Source of the DNA: Flagellimonas amoyensis
Lineage (GTDB): Bacteria; Bacteroidota; Bacteroidia; Flavobacteriales; Flavobacteriaceae
Assembly (NCBI RefSeq): GCF_003058265.1
Contig: NZ_QBUK01000011.1
Location: forward strand, 62,001-126,000
Direction of reading: 5' to 3'
DNA: 64,000 bases
Within the stretch, counting starts at the first letter, position 1. Each line of letters opens with the position of its first letter. The position numbers and the translations under genes are program-made. The notes under the pieces were generated by a model. That model made no database searches, had not been told where the DNA came from, and worked only from the letters and a program-made list of their open reading frames with translations. Below are positions 45,675-55,010 of the stretch, piece by piece.

Positions 45675-46937
45675 CTAACTTTCCTTTTTAAGGCTAATGG
45701 TCTTGTTGTTGACCAATGGTTTTGCCCAAAAGCCTATGGTAAATATGAATGCAAGTGGAATCAGCAAGAAGAACATTCCAGACTTCAAGGACGTCATCTC
45801 CCCTAGCCCTCCTACAATGAATGGGATGACCGCTCCCCCAGCAATCCCGGTGCAAAGAATCCCCGAAAGTGAACCGTGGTATTCCTTGACCGAATTGAGG
45901 GCCAATGAAAAAATGATGGAATACATGACCGAGATACAAAACCCGACCATGGGAAACCCGACCAGGGCCATTTGGGAAGAACCTGTCAAGGCCAACACCA
46001 AAAACACCATGGTTATGGCGGTTGCAAAAATCAACAGTTTACGGCTGTCCATAAATTTCAAGAGCACCAACCCCAATAGACACCCTACCGTCAACATGGC
46101 CCAAAAATAGGACACGGTATCCGCTCCCACGGTCTGTGGGTCCAATCCATGATATTGGGATAGAAACTGGGAAATCCAATTACCCACTCCTTGCTCGGTG
46201 CCCACATAACAAAAGATGCCCAAGAAATATAATATGGTCCATTTGTTTTTCAACAGATCCCAATAGGAACTGCCATCTCCAGCCTTTTCATCCTCAGTTT
46301 TTTCAAACTTGGGATATCTTGTCATGAAAACATAGATGAACAGCAATACCGATATGGCCGCAAAAACGATATACAATGATACCCATGGTAAGTTTTCAGG
46401 TACCCACGAACGCAATGTTTCTGCTATGGCATCCCCTTGTGTTCCTTCCCTATCCACCAAATATTTATACAAGTAAGGGCTCAAAAATGAAGCTGCCCCG
46501 AACACCAACTGCGCCAGTACCGAATTGAACGCAAAGTGTTCCTCACCTCCTGCAACCCTTAACATGGGGTTGATGATTACTTGCAAAACGGCCATACAAC
46601 ATCCCAAAGTGAACAATGTTATACTGAACATGCCATATTGGGGGATAAGGGCAAAACCCAGGGAAGCAAGCGCCATGACCAAGAACGATACGGAGAGTAA
46701 GGTCCTTTCACTATACTTTTCGGAGAGGAATCCTGCCGGAATGGACATGATCCCGTATGCAATAAAGAAAGTGAAGGGCAATAAGCCTGTTAAAGTGAGG
46801 CTTAGGTCAAAACTGTCCTTTACGTCTACTATTATGGAATTGAGTATGTTGGTGATGAATGATATTACAAAGAACACCAGCATTACCAACCCAATAATAG
46901 GATAGTATCTCTTGGTCGTGGGCTTGCTATTCTCCAT
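45675..46937 (-). CDS. FucP-like MFS sugar permease
   Basis: 420 residues with about 12 transmembrane helices. The conserved MAVLQVIINPMLRVAGG in helix 4 and SVLAQLVFGAASFLSPYLY after it are typical of the fucose/glucose/galactose:proton symporter group of the major facilitator superfamily. PAGFLSEKYSER is the loop 2-3 motif. It sits in the inner membrane and probably imports the monosaccharide released by the locus. Four bases separate it from the ROK kinase gene. Confidence 0.9.
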   Translation of the reverse strand: MENSKPTTKRYYPIIGLVMLVFFVISFITNILNSIIVDVKDSFDLSLTLTGLLPFTFFIAYGIMSIPAGFLSEKYSERTLLSVSFLVMALASLGFALIPQYGMFSITLFTLGCCMAVLQVIINPMLRVAGGEEHFAFNSVLAQLVFGAASFLSPYLYKYLVDREGTQGDAIAETLRSWVPENLPWVSLYIVFAAISVLLFIYVFMTRYPKFEKTEDEKAGDGSSYWDLLKNKWTILYFLGIFCYVGTEQGVGNWISQFLSQYHGLDPQTVGADTVSYFWAMLTVGCLLGLVLLKFMDSRKLLIFATAITMVFLVLALTGSSQMALVGFPMVGFCISVMYSIIFSLALNSVKEYHGSLSGILCTGIAGGAVIPFIVGGLGEMTSLKSGMFFLLIPLAFIFTIGFWAKPLVNNKTISLKKES

Positions 46938-46998
46938 TGGTGGTCAGTTGGTTATTTATTTGGAATCTCTTCCCGGGTCTGGTTTTTTGGTTTTGGAT

Positions 46999-47886
46999 CT
47001 ATTTGCTTCCCAACATGGGGAACAATTGCTTGATTTCTTCTTCGGTAGGTTGCTTGCCGTACTCACATATCTCGAAGAACTCAACTTGTTGTACTTTGGA
47101 CATGTCCCTGCCCGGATACCATTTCTTGGCCGCTTCCAAGGTGCTTGCATCCGGTTTTCTGTTCATCCATCTGTTCTTCAACCATGCCAGGCGTTCTTCT
47201 TTTCCCGTAGGGATGGTAGACAAATCTGTACCGTTGGTCCAGGGCAACCACTCGAACATTTGAGAATCGTGAGCCGCCAATCCGGCCACTTTGGTATCGA
47301 TGACCTCATCAACGATCACTGCAATATCCTTTTGGAATGGATAAGGCTTCTGAAAATGATCGCTCATGTAAAGGAAAACTGGGTTTTTCTTCAAAGGCGG
47401 AGTGTCGGGCGCCACATTGGGAACTATGTTCATATAAGCTGCATCCTGCACTACGGACCCTGCATTTCTGTGGTCTGGGTGATAATCATTTGGCCTTAGG
47501 CCCAAAACAATATCAGCATCCCAACCACGTATACGACGGATCACTTCCAATCTAACATTCAAAGTAGGAAACAATTCCCCATCATGGTTGTCCAACACTT
47601 CATATTCGGCTATGCCCAAGGCTTTTGCCGCGTCCTTGGCCTCTTGTCTACGCTTCTTGGCCAATGGTCCGCCCCCCATGCTCTGGTGACCTGCATCTCC
47701 ATTGGTCAAAGCAAGGAACTTTACATTGTGCCCCATCTTGGCAAAAAGGGCTGCCGTACCTCCAAACTTGGAGTCACAATCATCGGGGTGCGCCCCGATG
47801 GCTATGATATTCAATAGTTTTTTTTCTTGTGCTTGCATTACCACGAACGCAAGGCACAGGCATAATGCCATCGTAAATTTTCTCAT
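46999..47886 (-). CDS. Secreted PIG-L family N-deacetylase
   Basis: 295 residues. A signal peptide (TMALCLCLAFVVMQAQ) precedes the LmbE/PIG-L fold. The zinc motif AHPDD is at residues 32-36 and the matching H-x-x-H lies in NDYHPDHRNAGS. Family members remove N-acetyl (or similar) groups from GlcNAc-type sugars or conjugates. Most bacterial PIG-L enzymes are cytoplasmic (for example BshB); export here and the location between SusD and the permease gene point to de-acetylation of a glycan in the periplasm, suggesting an N-acetylated amino sugar in the substrate. Confidence 0.9.
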   Translation of the reverse strand: MRKFTMALCLCLAFVVMQAQEKKLLNIIAIGAHPDDCDSKFGGTAALFAKMGHNVKFLALTNGDAGHQSMGGGPLAKKRRQEAKDAAKALGIAEYEVLDNHDGELFPTLNVRLEVIRRIRGWDADIVLGLRPNDYHPDHRNAGSVVQDAAYMNIVPNVAPDTPPLKKNPVFLYMSDHFQKPYPFQKDIAVIVDEVIDTKVAGLAAHDSQMFEWLPWTNGTDLSTIPTGKEERLAWLKNRWMNRKPDASTLEAAKKWYPGRDMSKVQQVEFFEICEYGKQPTEEEIKQLFPMLGSK

Positions 47887-48088
47887 TGTCTTTTGTGTGT
47901 ATTTGGTTTATTATTTTATTGCAATCAAATTCCAGGTCACCTATCCAGGCAACTTTTTTTATAGAAAAATCTGCATTTTCAATAGAGTCAGTCATCCATA
48001 GAACCATAAGTAGGCAATCCATGGTTTGGGGCGATCAATCAAACTAACTCAACATATAGAAAACGCTAATTTTCAATATTTTAAAACC

Positions 48089-49468
48089 CTAATTCTGATC
48101 AAAACTTGGATTGATGTCCATCTCACGCTGGGGAATAAAGAAATATTCACGGGTTCCTGTAATGATCGGTTCCGCTACAATAACCCTAGCGATGGCATTA
48201 AATCGTCTCAAGTCGGCCCATCTGTGATTTTCAAAAGCAAGCTCCACCCTTCGTTCTTGAAGCAGTTTCTCCTCAAATGTGCCCGGGGTGGCCGCATCTA
48301 TTTCCCCCAAATCGGCCCTATCCCTTACTTCATTGATCAAATCATAACTTTCATCAGTTTCACCAAGGGCCTCGGCCAACATCAGCAGCACATCGGCATA
48401 CCTGAAGACCACAAAGTTGATATCCGAATCATTCTCTATGGCAATATCCGCTTGGTACTTTTTAATGTATAGCGCCTCTACCACCTCGGCATCCAGGTTG
48501 ATAAATGAATCTCCCATGGAAGCATCATATCTGGCATCGCCAACTTCATAGGCTTCTTGCATGGAAACGGTTGGCCTGTTCCTTCCATAACCTGCCCCTG
48601 CCTGCAAAGCGGAACTTGGGGAAAAGTCGTTCGTGAACAGACTTCCTTGGCCTATTCCCCCACTCATGAACTGCACCTCAAAGATGGACTCTTCATTGTT
48701 CTCATTGTCAACACCCCACAGGTCTGCATATTCAGGAACCAAATCATATCCATAACTAGATATGATCCTACGCAAAACCGTCTCTGCTTCTGAATTGTTG
48801 CCCAACGTAAGTTGCACCTTGGCCAATAATGTGGCCGCTGCTCCTTTTGTGGCTTTTCCAACACTACTGGAAGGATATGAAATGGGAAGATAGCCTTCCG
48901 CCGTTTCCAAATCGGTGACCAATTGTTCCAAAACCATAGTTTCCGGAACCTGGACCAGTTCATCACCGGCCACATAGGGCTCCAACTGCAATGGCACATT
49001 TCCAAAGGCAATGGCCAAATGGTAATACATCAGGGAACGGATAAAAAGAGCTTCTCCTGCTATCCTGTTTCCTATAGCCGCATCCATTTCCACTGTTGGG
49101 ATACGTTCCAAGATCACATTGCAATTTGCAATTACCTTATAGGATTCGCTCCAAGCCGTTGACACCTGTTCATTCAGAGCATCCTCTGTGAATGCATTGA
49201 TTTCGGTGTACTGTCTTGCCAAACCTGTTGCATCGGGGCCTTGATCGGTGTTATCACTCCGCATCTCGAACATGGTCCAATAGCCACGTCCGTAGATGCC
49301 TGTACTCTGCAATCCCCTATAACTGGCATTGATGGCCACCTCAAAATCGGCTGCAGATTTATAGAAATCGGCCTCATTTCGGTTGGAGATCGGTGCGAGA
49401 TCGGTAAAATCTTCGCTACACCCGGCAAACACTACCGTGCATAGCATTATATATAGAATTCGTTTCAT
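48089..49468 (-). CDS. SusD/RagB-family glycan-binding lipoprotein
   Basis: 459 residues. The type II signal ends FAGC, and the next residues S-E-D match the acidic lipoprotein export signal used by Bacteroidota for surface display. SusD features include SAADFEVAINASYRGLQS, the TPR-like helices (EALFIRSLMYYHLAIAFGNV) and the closing FRYADVLLMLAEALGE, QERRVELAFENHRWADLRR and PQREMDINPSFDQN. It forms the lid on the SusC channel encoded 16 bases upstream. Its sequence differs from the SusD fragment at the left edge of the window. Confidence 0.95.
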   Translation of the reverse strand: MKRILYIMLCTVVFAGCSEDFTDLAPISNRNEADFYKSAADFEVAINASYRGLQSTGIYGRGYWTMFEMRSDNTDQGPDATGLARQYTEINAFTEDALNEQVSTAWSESYKVIANCNVILERIPTVEMDAAIGNRIAGEALFIRSLMYYHLAIAFGNVPLQLEPYVAGDELVQVPETMVLEQLVTDLETAEGYLPISYPSSSVGKATKGAAATLLAKVQLTLGNNSEAETVLRRIISSYGYDLVPEYADLWGVDNENNEESIFEVQFMSGGIGQGSLFTNDFSPSSALQAGAGYGRNRPTVSMQEAYEVGDARYDASMGDSFINLDAEVVEALYIKKYQADIAIENDSDINFVVFRYADVLLMLAEALGETDESYDLINEVRDRADLGEIDAATPGTFEEKLLQERRVELAFENHRWADLRRFNAIARVIVAEPIITGTREYFFIPQREMDINPSFDQN

Positions 49469-49484
49469 TTTTTCCGTTTTTAGG

Positions 49485-52400
49485 TTAGAACTTTAGGTTT
49501 ACTCCCATTGTAAAGGACTTGGTCAATGGAAAAGCGCCATAATCTTCTCCCGGAGTCAAACTATTGGTTGTAATGCTACTAACCTCAGGGTTATAGCCCA
49601 AATAGTCCGTAATGGTAAACAAGTTGGTACCGGTGATATAGAAACGTAGTTTTTGGATCTTGCTACCGAACAGGTTGTCGGTTGGCAAGGTATATCCGAG
49701 CGTTACATTTCGTAAACGGACATAGGATCCATCCTCAACTTGGAAAGATGATGGTCTTTGATTGTTTCCGTGGTTACCACTTCCCCTGTCCGCTCTTGGA
49801 ACCCACCCATTTCCTGGGTCGGAGGCCGATCGCCAACGATCATTGAACACCGCATAGGAGTTAAAGTTGGCCTCTCCGTTCAACAGGTGTCTTCCGGTAA
49901 GGTTGAGTATCTCATTGCCTTCGACTCCTTGGATCAAGAAACTGAAATCAACTCCTTTAAAGCTAAACTTGTTGTTGATACCCCAAGTGAAATCCGGGAA
50001 ATAGCTGCCGGTAACCGTTCTATCATCAGGGGTGATCTGTCCATCACCGTCGATATCTTTGAATTTAAAATCCCCAGGACCTGGATTCGGGGCCTGTGTA
50101 TCGAAAGGTGCATTGTCAATTTCCTCTTGGGTCTGGTAAATACCCTCCACAACATAACCATAGTAGCTACCAATAGGGTCACCTACCCTTGTTACGTGGC
50201 GAATACCTGCACTACCCGTGGAATAAATGGGTTCATTGCCTTCATTCAACGCCAACACCTCATTTTTGTTGGTAGAGAAGTTGATATCGGTATCCCAGCT
50301 AAAATCACCTACAAAGTTTTTGGTACTCAGGGCAATCTCAAAACCTTTGTTCTGGACCTTTCCAAGATTTCTCAATGTAGTCTCAAAGCCAGATACGGAG
50401 GAAATGGCCACGTTCAACAATAGATCCCTTGTAGTGGTATCATAGTAATCTGCCAATAAGAATATCCTGTTGTTGAAAAGTCCCAATTCCATCCCCACAT
50501 CCACTTGTTCGGATTTCTCCCATGTCAAATTTGGGTTTGGGATAGTGGATTGGACAATTCCGTTCACCTCGTTGCCTGCCAAGTTATAGTTCTGGGGAGA
50601 CAATAGCCCCACGGCACCATAATTTGGTATTTCAAAGTTCCCTGTCTGCCCCCAACTCATTCTGAGCTTCAGCTCTGATATGGTTTCAGAAGATGCCAAG
50701 AAAGACTCCTCGTTCAACCTCCACCCTACGGAGAACGAAGGGAAGTATCCAGTTTGGTTGTTCTTGCCAAAACGGGAAGATTTATCGGAACGGATGGTTC
50801 CTGTAAAGAGGTACTTGTCCTTAAAACTATAGTTGACCCTGAACAGCGAAGAGAGCAAGGACCATTGTTCCTTCACCGATGTTCCGGCATATACCTGTCC
50901 ACCACTGATGGTGGTCACCAAATCATCAGGATAGTTGTTGGCAACAACCCTTTCCAATCTTACATTGTCTTTTTGGGCCGTATATCCCAAAACGGCATCC
51001 ACATAGTGGTCCCCTATTTCCTTTTTCCAGCTCAATGTGTTCTCCCACAACCAATTGGTCTCTGTCGATGTAGAGGCCTGACCATATGGATTTCCTACAG
51101 TGGAATTCCGTAGCAATAATGTATTGGCCCTATAAAAATCCTGGTTGAACAAATTGATGTACACACCTCCCAAGGTTTTAAAACTTAGGTCGGGCAAGAT
51201 ATCATAGGTCAGCCCTAGGGTTCCTCTGTTCTGAAATTGGAATATCTGATCCTCCACTCCCTCAATGATCGCCAAGGGGTTACTTGCAGTAGTGGTTCCA
51301 CCTGCCAAATGGGATTGGTTGTCCAATTGATTGATGGTACCGTCCGCATTGTATGGTTTTACCACGGGGGAATGCACTATGGCCGAGTATACAATTCCTG
51401 GAGGGGTCGCAAAGTATGGTGAATTGGCCGGAACCCTTTGGTTTTCGGTTACTGTAGGGGCCAATCGAAGATCTAGATTCAATTTCTCGGTCAATTGGGA
51501 ATTCAGGTTCATCAGCACAGAATACCTTTCAAATTTTGATTTTTCTATGATTCCGTTTTGGGAAAAATATCCTGCGGAGGTATAGAAACTTGTTTTGTTC
51601 CTTATCGGGGAAGCATATGAGAAATTATAGCTCTGTACCACTCCTGTCTTGAAAATCAAATCTTGCCAATCTGTATCGGTACCATCCCAATTCACATAAG
51701 AAGCGGGCATTTCATAGTTGGTATTTCCTCGTTCACCTGGTCCAATGGGATCATCGGCCGAAGCTCCTGGAAAATCCACCAAATAGTTATTGTTCCTGGC
51801 ATCCCTTGTATAATCTATAAGTTCTGCGGAATTCATCAAATCTATCTTATTGGCAACCGATTGGATACTCACATAAGAATCGAAAGAGAATACACCTTCT
51901 TCGGTACTGGACCCTTTTTTGGTCGTGATGAGCAATACCCCGTTGCCCCCTCTGGACCCATAGATAGCAGCCGCACTGGCATCTTTAAGCACCTGCATGG
52001 ATTCAATATCATTGGGGTTAAGGGTTCCCAGTGGATTGATGGTCGGTGGTTGGAACGCCTGTGACTGGTTGGACAATGAGCCCAATTGACTGGATGATGT
52101 AAGGTTTCTGGAAATTGGTATTCCATCCACAACGAACAATGGGTCGTTGCCAGCGGAAATGGAACCTGAACCCCTGATCCTAATATTGGGGGCAGCTCCG
52201 GGCTCACCGGAGACTTCCTGTACCTGTACCCCAGCGACTTGACCGATCAACGCGCCTTCCGGCGTAATTGTTGGGATACTTACAATCGCTTCTGGTTGAA
52301 TGGAAACTACGGACCCTGTTACTTTTGTTTTGGCCAGGGTACCATACCCAACAACCACCACTTCTTCCAAAGCGGCTGCATCGGGTTCCATTCCAACAGT

Positions 52401-53009
52401 GATGGAGGTTAGGCCAACAACACTGACCTCCTTCGGCTTGTAGCCAATATAGGTTACCTGTATAACGGTTGTCCCAGAGGGCAATGACAGTTCAAATTTT
52501 CCATCAAAATCTGTAGTTGTTCCCACCGTCGTCCCTTTGGCAATGATGCTTGCTCCAGGCAAAGGCACCCCATTTTCGTCCACAACTGTCCCTGAAAGCA
52601 TGGATTGGGGGTCTTGTACCTCTATCTTTTTTTGGGGAATCAATGAAGGAAGGGTGGGCTCGCCAATTTTTTTGATGACAATTTGCCTAGCAACCACTTC
52701 ATAACTCAATCCTGAGCCCTTGAGAAGTTGTTTCATAAAATCCTCAATGCATAAATTCTTATGGAAAATGGTCACCTTTCGGTTAAGGTCGACCTCCGAG
52801 GCTTCATAAAAAAATTTGTATCCTGTGGATTTTGTAATGGTTTCAAAGATGTCGCCAACTTGCCGGTTTTCAAAGCTCATGGTGATGACATCGTCTTGTG
52901 CACAATTGGTAGCATTGCCAAAACTGAAAAAAAGCAGCAAGGACAAACAACACAATACATTCTTACTGAGCTTTTTGGCCCAGGCACATATGGTTTGGTT
53001 TTTTTTCAT
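49485..53009 (-). CDS. SusC/RagA TonB-dependent transporter with STN signalling domain
   Basis: 1174 residues. After the signal sequence (VLCCLSLLLFFSFGNATNC), residues ~40-115 form an STN domain (MSFENRQVGDIFETITKSTG...), used by sensors that talk to a FecR-type anti-sigma factor. A CarboxypepD_reg-like beta-sandwich follows (~135-210, LSGTVVDENGVPLPGASI), then the TonB plug (VVVGYGTLAKTKVTGSV, ASAAAIYGSRGGNGVLLITTKKG) and a large barrel ending TMGVNLKF. It imports oligosaccharides across the outer membrane with energy from TonB. With the FecR and sigma genes just upstream, ligand binding is expected to induce the locus. Confidence 0.96.
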   Translation of the reverse strand: MKKNQTICAWAKKLSKNVLCCLSLLLFFSFGNATNCAQDDVITMSFENRQVGDIFETITKSTGYKFFYEASEVDLNRKVTIFHKNLCIEDFMKQLLKGSGLSYEVVARQIVIKKIGEPTLPSLIPQKKIEVQDPQSMLSGTVVDENGVPLPGASIIAKGTTVGTTTDFDGKFELSLPSGTTVIQVTYIGYKPKEVSVVGLTSITVGMEPDAAALEEVVVVGYGTLAKTKVTGSVVSIQPEAIVSIPTITPEGALIGQVAGVQVQEVSGEPGAAPNIRIRGSGSISAGNDPLFVVDGIPISRNLTSSSQLGSLSNQSQAFQPPTINPLGTLNPNDIESMQVLKDASAAAIYGSRGGNGVLLITTKKGSSTEEGVFSFDSYVSIQSVANKIDLMNSAELIDYTRDARNNNYLVDFPGASADDPIGPGERGNTNYEMPASYVNWDGTDTDWQDLIFKTGVVQSYNFSYASPIRNKTSFYTSAGYFSQNGIIEKSKFERYSVLMNLNSQLTEKLNLDLRLAPTVTENQRVPANSPYFATPPGIVYSAIVHSPVVKPYNADGTINQLDNQSHLAGGTTTASNPLAIIEGVEDQIFQFQNRGTLGLTYDILPDLSFKTLGGVYINLFNQDFYRANTLLLRNSTVGNPYGQASTSTETNWLWENTLSWKKEIGDHYVDAVLGYTAQKDNVRLERVVANNYPDDLVTTISGGQVYAGTSVKEQWSLLSSLFRVNYSFKDKYLFTGTIRSDKSSRFGKNNQTGYFPSFSVGWRLNEESFLASSETISELKLRMSWGQTGNFEIPNYGAVGLLSPQNYNLAGNEVNGIVQSTIPNPNLTWEKSEQVDVGMELGLFNNRIFLLADYYDTTTRDLLLNVAISSVSGFETTLRNLGKVQNKGFEIALSTKNFVGDFSWDTDINFSTNKNEVLALNEGNEPIYSTGSAGIRHVTRVGDPIGSYYGYVVEGIYQTQEEIDNAPFDTQAPNPGPGDFKFKDIDGDGQITPDDRTVTGSYFPDFTWGINNKFSFKGVDFSFLIQGVEGNEILNLTGRHLLNGEANFNSYAVFNDRWRSASDPGNGWVPRADRGSGNHGNNQRPSSFQVEDGSYVRLRNVTLGYTLPTDNLFGSKIQKLRFYITGTNLFTITDYLGYNPEVSSITTNSLTPGEDYGAFPLTKSFTMGVNLKF

Positions 53010-53075
53010 GATTAAATTAGTCTAGTCAGTTAGTATTCTTTTTTGGTTTTTTTAAAGTGTTTCACATCATAGGCA

Positions 53076-54254
53076 CTACTGTTTTTTGGGTTCTGTTATT
53101 GTTATCGTGTTTCCTTCTTTGGAATAGCTAAAATGGGTATGGGCCTGTATGGTCCTCAGGATACGGTCCAGGTCCTCCTCATCGAACATCCCGGTGAACC
53201 TACGTTCTCCGAGCCTTTCGTGTTTGTTGACAATCTTTATATTGAACTGTCTTTGAAGTCTTTTGATGATTTCCGACATTTCTTCGTTCTCGAAGGACAG
53301 TACACCTTGCGTCCAAGAAATGTATGGGGTCACGTCCACATCCTCAATGACGAATAGCCCCCCACTGCCTTCCCTGCTCGATGCCCTTTGGGATGGTTTG
53401 AGCATCTGTACATCCCCAGATATGGTCTGATCTGTACCACCAATCCCGACCGAGCCTTCCACAAGCACAACTTCTGATATGCTGTCCTCATCATAGGCCG
53501 AAATATTGAACACGGTACCAAAAACCTGGGTGTACATATTTTTGGTGCCTACGATGAAGGGTTGGTCTGGATTTTTGGCCACTTCAAAAAATGCCTCCCC
53601 TTCCAACTGTACCTCTCTTTTGTCCACTCCAACAAATGAGGATGGGTATATAAGTGTGGACCCTGAATTGAGTCGTACCACCGAACCATCTTGCAACGTC
53701 AGGGAAAGACTTTTTCCAAAAGGCACCCTAAGCACATTTTTCTTGGCATTGGGCCTTGCATTGGTTTCGTTGTTCTGGGACAATACCCCTTTTACCAACG
53801 AAACCACAGTTTTGCCTGTTTTGCTCTTTACGGTGGCATCACTGTCCGGGTCAAAACTTATGATTTCCCCATTGTCCAATTGAAGGGTTATCTGGTCGGA
53901 ATCCAATTTGGGTTCCAAAACCGATGTTGAATTTTTGGAAAGAATAAAATACGCTGATGAGGCAACGAGTAAAATGATAGCGGCCGCATATTTATACACG
54001 TGTTTGCCCAGATGGAAGACACGGACCTTTTTGCTTTCTTTTTCTTTGATGGTTTCCAAGAATTGTTTGAAAGCCTCTTCTGTTTCCCATGAACGGTTTT
54101 GATAGTTGATAAGAAAGTCGGCTTGAACCAATTTTTTAAAGACCTCTTGGTTGTTCCCTTTCTTTACCCATTCATATAAAATGGTCATTTCCTCAGGGGT
54201 AGCCTCTTGGTTGATGTACTTGGTAATAATCCTCCTGATATCGAGTCTGGTCAT
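53076..54254 (-). CDS. FecR-family anti-sigma factor
   Basis: 392 residues. The cytoplasmic N-terminal part (TPEEMTILYEWVKKG, FIKKL-like helices) is followed by one transmembrane helix (~87-107, YKYAAAIILLVASSAYFIL) and the periplasmic FecR domain (VPFGKSLSLTLQDGSVVRLNS, FVGVDKREVQLEGEAFFEVA). A C-terminal DUF4974-like secretin/STN-type domain is seen in ISWTQGVLSFENEEMSEII. It holds the ECF sigma factor inactive until the SusC STN domain signals. The gene lies between the sigma and susC genes with 150 and 66 base gaps. Confidence 0.94.
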   Translation of the reverse strand: MTRLDIRRIITKYINQEATPEEMTILYEWVKKGNNQEVFKKLVQADFLINYQNRSWETEEAFKQFLETIKEKESKKVRVFHLGKHVYKYAAAIILLVASSAYFILSKNSTSVLEPKLDSDQITLQLDNGEIISFDPDSDATVKSKTGKTVVSLVKGVLSQNNETNARPNAKKNVLRVPFGKSLSLTLQDGSVVRLNSGSTLIYPSSFVGVDKREVQLEGEAFFEVAKNPDQPFIVGTKNMYTQVFGTVFNISAYDEDSISEVVLVEGSVGIGGTDQTISGDVQMLKPSQRASSREGSGGLFVIEDVDVTPYISWTQGVLSFENEEMSEIIKRLQRQFNIKIVNKHERLGERRFTGMFDEEDLDRILRTIQAHTHFSYSKEGNTITITEPKKQ

Positions 54255-54404
54255 TGGATATGTAATTATCTCTTTACTAAACAGACGCGGGTTTTTAAAA
54301 AAACCCTTACTCTATCATAAAATTTTAACATTTAAAATATGGAAACATCCCGTTCTTCCTTAAAAAGGATAGAAGAAATACAATTGAAAATCGTGGGTAT
54401 TGGC

Positions 54405-54959
54405 CTAGAAAAATAGGGAAAGTTGTGCCTTTAGTCGTTTTAGGGCCTTGGCCATGTGCACCTCAACCGTTTTTATGGAGATATGGAGTTTTTCGGAAAT
54501 TTCCTTGTATTTGAGCCCCTCTTTTTTGCTGAGCATAAATACGATTTTGCATTGCTCCGGTAAGTTTTCTATTTCAGCCTCTACTTTTTTGAGCCGTTCC
54601 TCAAAAAGGGAAGCATCGGTCTCCATCATTCCAAGATAGGCTTCTTGTTTTAGGCTCTCCAATAGCTGAAACTCTTTTTTCTCTTTTCTTTTACTGTCCA
54701 AAAAAAGGTTGTAGGCTATCTTGAACAGATATTTTTTGAGGCTGTTCTCTTTGATATTGAGCTTGTCGCGATTGGTCCATAACTTTATGAATGCCTGTTG
54801 CGCAATATCCTCCGACACCTCCAAATCCCCCGTAATGGCAGCAATGTAATTACAAAGCTCCCGATGGTATTGCTTGAACAAATGGCCATAGGCTTCCTCT
54901 GAGCCTTTTTTTAGCTGCTCAACGAGGTAATTTTCGTTATGATAGCTCTTTGGGTCCAT
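54405..54959 (-). CDS. ECF RNA polymerase sigma factor (Bacteroidota FecI-like)
   Basis: 184 residues. Region 2 (HLFKQYHRELCNYIAAITGD...SEDIAQQAFIKLWTNRDKL, KYLFKIAYNLFLDSKRKEKKE) and region 4 (IENLPEQCKIVFMLSKKEGL, EISEKLHISIKTVEVHMAKALKRL) are clear, without regions 1 or 3. It should direct transcription of the SusC/SusD locus on release from the adjacent FecR protein. Length is typical for the group. Confidence 0.95.
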   Translation of the reverse strand: MDPKSYHNENYLVEQLKKGSEEAYGHLFKQYHRELCNYIAAITGDLEVSEDIAQQAFIKLWTNRDKLNIKENSLKKYLFKIAYNLFLDSKRKEKKEFQLLESLKQEAYLGMMETDASLFEERLKKVEAEIENLPEQCKIVFMLSKKEGLKYKEISEKLHISIKTVEVHMAKALKRLKAQLSLFF

Positions 54960-55010
54960 TTTGTTTTTTTAAACATTGTCCAGCATTGATCTGGACAAGT
55001 ACATATCATC

